From: BNXB01 sp031548005
Lineage (GTDB): Bacteria; Bacteroidota; Bacteroidia; Bacteroidales; Azobacteroidaceae
DNA length: 64,000 nucleotides
Direction of reading: 5' to 3'
Assembly: GCA_031548005.1 (NCBI GenBank)
Contig: JAVBRK010000021.1
Location: forward strand, 1-64,000
Both the position numbers and the translations under genes were made by a program. The notes under the pieces were generated by a model, which saw nothing but the letters and a program-made list of their open reading frames with translations, was not told the origin of the DNA and ran no database searches. Positions 44,985-53,032 of this stretch are shown in pieces (the first letter of the stretch is position 1; each line of letters opens with the position of its first letter).

Positions 44985-47345
44985 TCATTCTGTCTTTATC
45001 GATTTCACCGGATTGGCCATCGCTGCTTTTACAGCTTGCAGGCAAACCGTAAATATGGTTATTGCGATTGTTATGATTGCAGCCACTGCAAACATCCACC
45101 AGGATAAAGAAATACGATAAGCAAAATCACTCAGATAGTTATTTCCCATCCACCAGGCTACAGGCAAAGCCACCACCAGGGAGATAATCAGGAGTTTCAG
45201 ATAATCGCCTGTGAAAAGAGACACGATATTATTAATGTTTGCCCCCATCACTTTACGGATTCCGATTTCCCGGGTTCGTTGCTCCGCCATAAACGCGGTA
45301 AGCCCGAATACACCCATGCAGGCAACGAAAATAGCCAATATAGAGAAGCAAATAGCGACATGATTGGTACGGTGCTCGGATTCATAGGCTTTTTCCCATT
45401 CCGCATCAGGGAAACCGGCTTCAAACATACCATTCGGATTATATTTTTTATAGATCTGCTCAAAAGTTTTCAGTTGCGCTGGCATATCTCCACCTTTCAC
45501 ACGCACCACAATCGTTTGCAGGGGACGATTTTTCCCGTTATGGATGCAAAAACCGCTAATAGGACGGTATAATGGCTCGAAATTAAAGTTTTCGACCACT
45601 CCGCAAACGTAAGTATCTCCTTCATTGATGTTTGCCATCACCTTCTTTCCAATCACCTCTTCAGGGGTCATGCCCAGATATTCTACCGATTTGCGGTTGA
45701 GAACGATTTGTGTAATGGTATCTTCCGCCATTCTTTCCGGAAGATTTTTACCGGCAATCAATTTCAATTGCATGGTCGGTAAGAAATTAGCATCAGCTTT
45801 GATACTCGAAAGACTAAGTCCGGTTTTGTCATCCCGGTCTTTCATAAGAATCATCCCATTTCCATTGAATATATAACCGCTTTCCCGGGCAACCATCTCG
45901 ACAGAGTTCTGTGCATGGTACTCGTTTGCAAGCGCTTCGGTCATATCTCCCGGCGCAGTCATAACAATCAGATTGTGTGGATTATATCCGATATCTTTGT
46001 TATTGGTATAACGAATCTGGGATTGGATAATAAATACCCAGGTGATCAGGACTACAGCAACGGCAAACTGCCCGACAGTCAGCGCTTTTCTTACAAAACC
46101 ATGGACAGAGCCTCGTCCTACAGTACCGGAGCGGATCGCCAGTAATGGGGGAAAACTCGACAGATACAAGGCCGGATAAGAGGCTGCAACCAGGGTAGTC
46201 AATAACAGCAACAAAAGAGCGCCGAATAAAAACACCGGCTGGAATACGATGGAAAAAGACAATTGTTCGTTCAACAGATTATTGAACACCGGCAACAGAA
46301 GATACGCCAGACCAAAAGCCAGGATAAAAGAAGCAATCGAAATGATCCCGGTTTCGGTTACCAATTGCAAAATCAGCCTGCCCCGGCTGGCTCCAAGCGT
46401 TTTGCTGACTCCGATTTCTTTCGAACGCTTCTGAGCGCGCGCCGTACTCAGATTCATATAATTGATACAGGCGACTAAAAGAATGGTAACAGCCAGGATC
46501 ATCAGCATTTTAACTTTCCCTATATCGCTTTGGGAAGAAGTATAGGAATGTAAAAATTTTCCGGAATACAGGTGAATATCTTCCAACCGTTGTAATTTCG
46601 GATAGAAAAAACACTCTCCTTTGGTTTCATCGGAAGTAATTTTTTTCAGTTGTTCGTTAACGGAAGCCATATCAGCACCTGTATTCAACAGGCAAAAGGT
46701 TTCAAAATCGATATTTCCCCAATAAAGATTATCCCTCATCCACGTAGGATAGCTATGCATAAATGGAGCAATAGCCTGATAATCATAGAACGAACTATTT
46801 TTAGGAAAATCTTGATAAACCGCTTTGACCTCAATAGGAAATTCACCGTCGAGGGAGATAGTCTTACCCATAGGATCTTCATTGCCAAACAGCTTTTTCG
46901 CCATTTTTTCAGACAAAGCAATGGCATTCGGTTGTTTCATAACCGCCTCGGGCGAGCCGGAGAGGAAAGGAGTATCAAACAATCGAAAGAAATCCTCATC
47001 AGCCCACATTAATTTGAATTTCAATGGGTTATCATTTATCCGGATCAGATAATTTACCGGATAGCTGCGAACTGTTGCAACTACCTCCGGAATCTTTTCC
47101 TTGATAGTTGGTCCAACAATATTGGCTGTTGTACAAAAAGTCTCTCCCGGCATATAAGCTGTCAGATACGAATTCATCCGGTAGACATTTTTACTTTCTT
47201 TGAACGATTTATCGAACGAGCGCTCATTATAAACCATCAGACAAATCAATAACACGACCGATAATCCGATAGATAATCCGATGATATTTAATATGCTGTA
47301 AGTCTTATTCCGGAAAATAATCCGGAGAGATTGTCTTGTATTCAT
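44985..47345 (-). CDS. FtsX/MacB-like ABC permease (array member 1)
   Basis: A 786-aa permease, first of the array after the ATPase. N-terminus MNTRQSLRIIFRNKTYS; first FtsX motif KRSKEIGVSKTLGASRGRL, with Ser in place of the usual Arg in IGVRK; C-terminal FtsX motif EQRTREIGIRKVMGANINNIV; end NPVKSIKTE. A 53-base gap containing AT-rich direct repeats (TTGACAG, TTAATAATTGATAATT) separates it from the ATPase gene upstream. Confidence 0.92.
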   Translation of the reverse strand: MNTRQSLRIIFRNKTYSILNIIGLSIGLSVVLLICLMVYNERSFDKSFKESKNVYRMNSYLTAYMPGETFCTTANIVGPTIKEKIPEVVATVRSYPVNYLIRINDNPLKFKLMWADEDFFRLFDTPFLSGSPEAVMKQPNAIALSEKMAKKLFGNEDPMGKTISLDGEFPIEVKAVYQDFPKNSSFYDYQAIAPFMHSYPTWMRDNLYWGNIDFETFCLLNTGADMASVNEQLKKITSDETKGECFFYPKLQRLEDIHLYSGKFLHSYTSSQSDIGKVKMLMILAVTILLVACINYMNLSTARAQKRSKEIGVSKTLGASRGRLILQLVTETGIISIASFILAFGLAYLLLPVFNNLLNEQLSFSIVFQPVFLFGALLLLLLTTLVAASYPALYLSSFPPLLAIRSGTVGRGSVHGFVRKALTVGQFAVAVVLITWVFIIQSQIRYTNNKDIGYNPHNLIVMTAPGDMTEALANEYHAQNSVEMVARESGYIFNGNGMILMKDRDDKTGLSLSSIKADANFLPTMQLKLIAGKNLPERMAEDTITQIVLNRKSVEYLGMTPEEVIGKKVMANINEGDTYVCGVVENFNFEPLYRPISGFCIHNGKNRPLQTIVVRVKGGDMPAQLKTFEQIYKKYNPNGMFEAGFPDAEWEKAYESEHRTNHVAICFSILAIFVACMGVFGLTAFMAEQRTREIGIRKVMGANINNIVSLFTGDYLKLLIISLVVALPVAWWMGNNYLSDFAYRISLSWWMFAVAAIITIAITIFTVCLQAVKAAMANPVKSIKTE

Positions 47346-47398
47346 AACTTTTTATTTTATTGACAGTTGACAGTTAATAATTGATAATTATCGATTAT

Positions 47399-48097
47399 TT
47401 ATTGTGCGGCATAAACCAACTCTTTCAAGAAGTTTTCCGTTACCGTTTTCCCGTCGAGCATGTGAATAATCCGGTGAGCATAACGGGAATCGTGTTCGCT
47501 GTGAGTTACCATAATGATAGTGGTACCTTTTTCATTCAATGAAGTCAATAGCTGCATCACTTCCAGACCGTTTTTACTATCCAGATTTCCGGTCGGCTCA
47601 TCCGCCAGGATCAGTTTGGGGCTGTTTACTACCGCACGGGCCACAGCTACCCGCTGTTGCTGACCACCAGAAAGCTGAGACGGAAAATGATTCCGGCGGT
47701 GCATCATCTGTACGCCTTCCAAAGCCGCTTCGACCAAAGGTTTGCGGTCGGCAGCCTTGATATTGTTATACACCAGGGGCAATTCTACATTCTCAAATAC
47801 AGTCAGTTCATCGATGAGGTTAAAGCTCTGAAAAACAAAGCCGATATTCGACTTACGCAAATCGCTACGCTTATTTTCATTGAATTTAGCGACTTCAACT
47901 CCATTAAAAACGAAGCTACCGGAAGTCGGATCGTCCAACATCCCTAAAATATTAAGCAATGTTGATTTTCCGCAACCCGAAGGCCCCATAATGGCAACAA
48001 ATTCATGCTCTTTTACTTCCATGCACATTTTATTCAGCGCCACAGTTTCTACCTCTTCTGTACGGTAAATTTTCTCGAGATCTGTAATTTTAATCAT
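47399..48097 (-). CDS. MacB/LolD-type ABC ATPase (first ATPase of the array)
   Basis: A 232-aa ATPase with Walker A GPSGCGKS (38-45), Q-loop VFQSFNL, the full signature LSGGQQQRVAVARA, Walker B LILADEPTGNLDS and H-loop THSE. It matches the family exactly. It lies 21 bases after the adaptor gene and presumably drives the adjacent permeases. With two ATPases for seven permeases, sharing is likely. Confidence 0.95.
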   Translation of the reverse strand: MIKITDLEKIYRTEEVETVALNKMCMEVKEHEFVAIMGPSGCGKSTLLNILGMLDDPTSGSFVFNGVEVAKFNENKRSDLRKSNIGFVFQSFNLIDELTVFENVELPLVYNNIKAADRKPLVEAALEGVQMMHRRNHFPSQLSGGQQQRVAVARAVVNSPKLILADEPTGNLDSKNGLEVMQLLTSLNEKGTTIIMVTHSEHDSRYAHRIIHMLDGKTVTENFLKELVYAAQ

Positions 48098-48118
48098 GAT
48101 AATCTATTTTTATTTTAT

Positions 48119-49369
48119 TTATTTAATGATCAATTCCTGAATATCTCCGTAGTTCTCATAACTGTTCACTACCACTTTGTCGCCTGGTTCCAGTCCTTCC
48201 ATAACTTCGTAATAATCAGGATTCTGACGTCCGATCCGGATGGAGGCTTTGTATGCTTTATCTCCGCTCTTATTCACCTTAAAGATCCAGTTTCCTCCGG
48301 TCTGCTGAAAAAATCCTCCACGCGGGATAATGATAGCTTCAGTTTCGTCGCTCAGCGCAATCCGAATCTGTAAAGTTTGTCCTCTGCGGATATTTTCAGG
48401 AGCTTTTCCCTGAAACACCATATCGACAGCAAAGCGTCCACTGGTAACCTGGGTATATACTTTCTTAATTATCAAGGTATAAGTACTGTCTCCTTGCTTA
48501 TATTGCCCTTCCAATCCGGCATAAATCCGGGAAATATAGTGTTCGTCGACATCTACTCTCACCTTGAATCCACTCAGCACATCAATTTGTCCGATCCGCT
48601 CACCCTTGTTTTTACTTTGTCCGATTTCAGCATCCAAAGAAGTTAATTGTCCATCAACCGGAGCGCAAACCGTCAGGTCGGAAAACTTGCGTCTCATGAG
48701 TTCAAGGCCGTTCTTAGCTCCTTTATATGATTGCTCGGCTTGCGTCAGTTGCTGGGAGGAGGCCAAAGAATCCTGCCCCAGGATTTCGTCCATCAATTTT
48801 TTCTTTTGCAGTAAATAATTGTAATTATTTTCAGATTCCTTGAATTCCTGCTGAGCAATTGTACTGGCGGTCAGCAGCCGTTTGTTCATATCATAAACCC
48901 GCTTCGCTTCAATGAGCTGGCTTTCCACATCGACCGACTGCGTTAGTTTGGAGATTGTATTTTGACGCGCCCCATTCTGGGCAATCTGCATTTGCGCCAA
49001 CAAGTTATATACAGAGGTTTCCTGGGTCGTCAGGCTCAGTTCAAGATCAGTATTGCTCAATCTGAGGATCGGCTGTCCCTTTTTCATCACCGCCCCATCT
49101 TCCACAAAAATCTCTTCCACGCGCCCCCCCTCCTGTAAATCCAGGTATATCGTAGAAACAGGTTGAATAGTGCCGGTTACCGGGATAAACTCGCGGAAGC
49201 TGGCTCGTTTCACTTCAGCAATCGTCATCCGTTCACTTTCCACATTTAACCTGGATTTACCAAAGGTAGAAAAAAATATGATCGCTAACAATATCACTCC
49301 GGAAGCAATTCCAGTCATCAAGGCTATTTTTTTCGGAGTCCATTTCTTTTTTTCAATGATTCTGTCCAT
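48119..49369 (-). CDS. HlyD/MacA-type periplasmic adaptor protein
   Basis: A 416-aa membrane fusion protein. One N-terminal TM anchor (about 15-34), a split biotinyl-lipoyl domain (VTGTIQPVSTIYLDLQ and later VCAPVDGQLTSL), a central coiled-coil hairpin (about 115-215), and beta-barrel and membrane-proximal domains at the C-terminus (ending DIQELIIK). Adaptors of this class link an inner-membrane ABC permease to an outer-membrane TolC channel. It is the first gene of the array. No TolC-like gene is in the window. Confidence 0.94.
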   Translation of the reverse strand: MDRIIEKKKWTPKKIALMTGIASGVILLAIIFFSTFGKSRLNVESERMTIAEVKRASFREFIPVTGTIQPVSTIYLDLQEGGRVEEIFVEDGAVMKKGQPILRLSNTDLELSLTTQETSVYNLLAQMQIAQNGARQNTISKLTQSVDVESQLIEAKRVYDMNKRLLTASTIAQQEFKESENNYNYLLQKKKLMDEILGQDSLASSQQLTQAEQSYKGAKNGLELMRRKFSDLTVCAPVDGQLTSLDAEIGQSKNKGERIGQIDVLSGFKVRVDVDEHYISRIYAGLEGQYKQGDSTYTLIIKKVYTQVTSGRFAVDMVFQGKAPENIRRGQTLQIRIALSDETEAIIIPRGGFFQQTGGNWIFKVNKSGDKAYKASIRIGRQNPDYYEVMEGLEPGDKVVVNSYENYGDIQELIIK

Positions 49370-49664
49370 AATTTTCCAATTGTTTTACTTATTAAAGACA
49401 AGTTGCATGCCATCGGATTAACTATATAAAACACAGACATATACATTTTTCATTCATTTTCAAAACTGTTCGGTATCGAACACTTATTGATCGGTTTTGA
49501 ATAAAATGCAATTGTTCCATATCGTATAACCATTCCAAACTATCAATTTCTTCAATTATTTTTAAATATTTTCACAGATCTGGCATAAAATTTGTTTTGA
49601 TCTGTTAAAATTTCACATTCAACATTCACCGGATATACTCAAACTTTATTATAAAATTTTAAAA
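49370..49664. other. Intergenic region between the export array and the OmpA-family gene
   Basis: This 295-base AT-rich divergent region must hold promoters for both the adaptor-led array (minus) and the OmpA-family gene (plus). I could not find a full TAnnTTTG match at proper spacing for either. No ORF, repeat array or RNA gene was recognised. Confidence 0.5.
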
Positions 49665-50789
49665 ATGATCATTATGAGAATGAAATTTGTCACAGCAATC
49701 TCACTTTTCTTACTCGTCGGTACAGCAAGTGCACAAAAAACATTAATAGAACTCCCCGATAAGCCGGAACCAGGGAAATGTTATGTAAAATGTGTCACTC
49801 CAGACGTTTATGAATACAAAGATGTGCAGGTCATGATAAAGCCTGCATATAAGAAACTGGAAACAGTTCCGGCTGAGTACAAAACCGTTGAAGAAAAAAT
49901 TCTGGTTAAACCGGCATCTAAAAGGTTAGTTCCTCATCCGGCGCAATTTGAGACTTATACCGAAGAAATGCAAACGGAAGACCCACGCAACGAATTATCC
50001 GTTGTTCCGGCAACGTTCAAAGATGCAAAAGAAACAATCGAAACCAACCCTAAAGTAGGACGCTGGGAATATCGTCCGGTTGCCGACTGCGTTTCAAAAA
50101 ATCCGGGCGACTGCCAAATGCTTTGCTGGGTAGAACACGATGCCCAATATATGGATGTTCCTAAAAAATTATTGGATTCGCCTGCTCGTACCAATACTAA
50201 AAAGGTTGGTGGAAAGTCGACTAAAATTACCAAACAACGTCTTGTAAAAGACGCTTGGGTAGAGGAAATCGCTGTTCCTGCAGAATACAAAACCATTGCA
50301 AAAAGAGTATTGGTTAAAGACGAAACTACCCGCGAAGTTGAAGTTCCTGCAGCTTATACAACACAAAAAGTACAAATACTGAAAGCAGCCGGAGGAGTTA
50401 CTGTATGGGAGGAAGTAGACTGTAAACTGACAGAAGCCAACATCCTTCCTATTTTCTACGAACTGAACAGTGCACGTCTGACTCCCGAATCCAAACGTAT
50501 CATCGACGAAAAATTGTATACGTTGATGACCAAACAGCCTAACATCAAGATTGAACTGTCATCTCATACAGACAGCCGCGGAAGCGCTGAAGACAATATG
50601 GATCTTTCTGAACGCAGAGCTCAATCGGTAGTTGATTATCTGATCAACAAAGGAATCAACCCAAGCCGTCTGGTTGCACGCGGATTTGGAGAAACCCGTC
50701 TGGTTAACAACTGTGCTGATGGTGTTCCTTGTACTGAAGAACAACATCAACAAAACCGCAGAACTGAATTCCGAGTTTTGAACTATTGA
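49665..50789 (+). CDS. OmpA-family outer-membrane protein with N-terminal internal repeats
   Basis: A 374-aa exported protein; alternative in-frame starts are at 49674 and 49680. The signal peptide ends in GTASA before Gln24. The middle (about 45-240) contains several degenerate repeats of the form PAxYKT followed by a charged valine/lysine-rich strand (near 60, 69, 91, 115, 205 and 228). The last ~110 residues are an OmpA-like peptidoglycan-binding domain (about 262-372, with HTDSRGSAEDN and SERRAQSVVDYL). It probably tethers the outer membrane to the cell wall. A strong terminator follows, suggesting an abundant single-gene transcript. Confidence 0.9.
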   Translation: MIIMRMKFVTAISLFLLVGTASAQKTLIELPDKPEPGKCYVKCVTPDVYEYKDVQVMIKPAYKKLETVPAEYKTVEEKILVKPASKRLVPHPAQFETYTEEMQTEDPRNELSVVPATFKDAKETIETNPKVGRWEYRPVADCVSKNPGDCQMLCWVEHDAQYMDVPKKLLDSPARTNTKKVGGKSTKITKQRLVKDAWVEEIAVPAEYKTIAKRVLVKDETTREVEVPAAYTTQKVQILKAAGGVTVWEEVDCKLTEANILPIFYELNSARLTPESKRIIDEKLYTLMTKQPNIKIELSSHTDSRGSAEDNMDLSERRAQSVVDYLINKGINPSRLVARGFGETRLVNNCADGVPCTEEQHQQNRRTEFRVLNY

Positions 50790-50812
50790 TCAGCAATTCT
50801 TTGAAGAAAAAG

Positions 50813-50846
50813 AAAAGGCGCCTTGTTATTTGAGGCGCCTTTTTTA
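50813..50846 (+). terminator. Strong Rho-independent terminator after the OmpA-family gene
   Basis: A perfect 10-bp stem (AAAAGGCGCC at 50813-50822 with GGCGCCTTTT at 50834-50843) encloses an 11-base loop and runs into T residues. It lies about 24 bases after the stop codon. The A/T symmetry could also let it work for the convergent DUF5686 gene. Confidence 0.9.
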
Positions 50847-50866
50847 TTATGTCCGGGCATGTGGTA

Positions 50867-53017
50867 TCAGCGTCCTAACTCAAAAGCTAATTTGAACCCA
50901 AAAGCATCGTAACGTCCCTTTGTCAGACTAACAAAAGCTCCTGCATTAAATATAAAATTACCGATTCCATAGCCCAATTCGGTGTAGCAGGGTAATGCCG
51001 GAGCATAAAGCTGGCTCACGTAAAACCTTTCTTTAAAAATATCTTTAGTCACATTTTTAAATAATTGTAGAAACATGAATGGGGACTCGTACATAATATG
51101 AGCCTGAACATACAAATCCGAAGCATTATACCAGTATGAGTCTAACAGTTGAAAAACACCGCCGATATGATCTTCCCAGGACTCGGGGAAATTACGCTTC
51201 CGGAATTTCTTGAAGTCGGCAAAATAAACCGACTTTGTATTGGTAAAAATCCCGGCTCCGGCATAATATTGAATGGATCGCAGAAGACCGAGCTGAATGC
51301 TTTGCTGAATATCGGCTTCTATACGTTCGTAATCGCTGTTGCTATCGAGAATTCCATTAATTCCCCGCGCATATTCAAAAGAGAACGTAGGACAATAAGA
51401 TCCGACATATTCTTTCCTCTTGAGATTCATCCGGTAATACTGTCTATGAGTCCACTGGAATCCGATAGTGGGAGCAAATGATTTATACTTGGTATAAAGC
51501 AGATCCGAAATTTTCTCTTCCGAATAATCCTTGAAAGTAAAATCACCCGATTTGACGGGATCGTATAAATGATATTCGACTCCAAGCCTGGAAATAAAGC
51601 CGTTAAACAATTCATATTGACCGTTTAAAGTTGAATAATAATGCCTGTAATATTCCAGGTTAAGATCCTCAAAATCAATAGAGTCGGGAATCATACCATT
51701 AATTTCCTCTATGATCTTGGAATTAAATGACTGATTCGTGTTCGCCAATGAAAATTCCAATTGCCCGAACCGTCCCGGAGCAAAAAGATACCTCAGCGGG
51801 GTATTGAAAAAGATCTCTTTCTGCCGGAATACAAATCCGATATTGGGAGAAAAATTTACAGCCTGGCCGGAATTAAACTCACGATTGAGCCTCAGCTGTT
51901 GCCAGTAAGTGATTCCATTCGATCTTGAAAAAGCTAATTTAAATGGATTGAGTAGCCCGGAATACCGGAATTGAGTAGAATTATATTCAAAACGCCTGGA
52001 TGTAAAAATTCCTTTGGCAAAATTCCAGTTCTTCGATTTTACAATGGCTGTATCAATTAATTTACCGGAGCTTCTCTCATAAATCAAGCTTTCATCTTCA
52101 GTCAGTGGGATCGGCCTGTTTCGCACCCAGAAAAGAGAGTCCTTTATTACAGGGAGGGAATCGACCTTCACATCGAAGTAGTCACTCAGGTCGAATTTCC
52201 GGGATGATTCTTTTCGCTCAGCATCACTCTTGTAACGATTAATAAAAGTATAGTTATAATGCGAATAATAGCGATTGACCACCTCGTTCCCAAGAAGTTT
52301 CATCCGGATATCAACCTCGGTTTCCAAAGGCACCAGAAAATTTTCTTCCGGCAAACCGAAATTTGTCCTGACATGAAATCCCATAAAATCCCAATTCCCT
52401 TTTAAATCGATCCGGGCAATAGTCCAAAAATCTTTCAACACATAGATGTACCCTGAAACTAATTTCTGACTTTTTATCTGGGGTTCAACCCTGATTTTCA
52501 AAAAATGATGTCCCAAAGTGTCGAGCTCCGACTCAAAGAAAAAACGATAATATTTAAAACCGGCTTTGGTGGTGGGCATCAATACTTCATTATTGAAAGA
52601 AGTCGGATTGTAAACATTGATATTCAGAAATTGCATTGACTTTTGATAAAGATCGTCTTCATTCATGCTCGTACCATTAATCGCCAGAATTTTCTGAGTA
52701 AAATGATTGGGAGCATGGAAATGAATATTCGTGATTGTTTCAACAATCGTATTATCATTTTTTTTATCTAAGTAAAAAAAGTCGGGAGCAAAACGGAACA
52801 GGATATTCTTATCCAACACGCGTGTAGTTCCTTTAATATAAGCGTGCGCATTATACTCGACAATATAACTTTCATAGAGTCCGGAACGTTGAAAAACCTG
52901 ATGCATCAGACTATCCGCATAAGCATCGCGAACATTCTCCTCTTCTGCATACAGCAACGGGAAAGAAGAGATCAACCCAACAATAAGAACAACCAATTTT
53001 TGCAGATAGTCTTCCAA
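50867..53017 (-). CDS. DUF5686 family protein
   Basis: A 716-aa protein with a signal peptide (about 1-24) and a long beta-rich body ending in a probable outer-membrane barrel (last strand FGFKLAFELGR). It matches DUF5686, usually found in Bacteroidota behind a carboxypeptidase regulatory-like domain; that N-terminal domain is missing here, and the protein starts directly with ADSLMHQVFQRSGLYESYIVEYNA. Function is unknown. It begins 15 bases after the relA-like gene on the same strand, so the two are probably co-transcribed. Confidence 0.82.
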   Translation of the reverse strand: MEDYLQKLVVLIVGLISSFPLLYAEEENVRDAYADSLMHQVFQRSGLYESYIVEYNAHAYIKGTTRVLDKNILFRFAPDFFYLDKKNDNTIVETITNIHFHAPNHFTQKILAINGTSMNEDDLYQKSMQFLNINVYNPTSFNNEVLMPTTKAGFKYYRFFFESELDTLGHHFLKIRVEPQIKSQKLVSGYIYVLKDFWTIARIDLKGNWDFMGFHVRTNFGLPEENFLVPLETEVDIRMKLLGNEVVNRYYSHYNYTFINRYKSDAERKESSRKFDLSDYFDVKVDSLPVIKDSLFWVRNRPIPLTEDESLIYERSSGKLIDTAIVKSKNWNFAKGIFTSRRFEYNSTQFRYSGLLNPFKLAFSRSNGITYWQQLRLNREFNSGQAVNFSPNIGFVFRQKEIFFNTPLRYLFAPGRFGQLEFSLANTNQSFNSKIIEEINGMIPDSIDFEDLNLEYYRHYYSTLNGQYELFNGFISRLGVEYHLYDPVKSGDFTFKDYSEEKISDLLYTKYKSFAPTIGFQWTHRQYYRMNLKRKEYVGSYCPTFSFEYARGINGILDSNSDYERIEADIQQSIQLGLLRSIQYYAGAGIFTNTKSVYFADFKKFRKRNFPESWEDHIGGVFQLLDSYWYNASDLYVQAHIMYESPFMFLQLFKNVTKDIFKERFYVSQLYAPALPCYTELGYGIGNFIFNAGAFVSLTKGRYDAFGFKLAFELGR

Positions 53018-53032
53018 TTGTCTTGAATTTAA

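Noticed and set aside
47346..47398. AT-rich repeats TTGACAG and TTAATAATTGATAATT as a mobile element trace
   Set aside because: Short AT-rich repeats like this occur in other gaps here (for example 31476-31514) and have no terminal inverted repeats or transposase.
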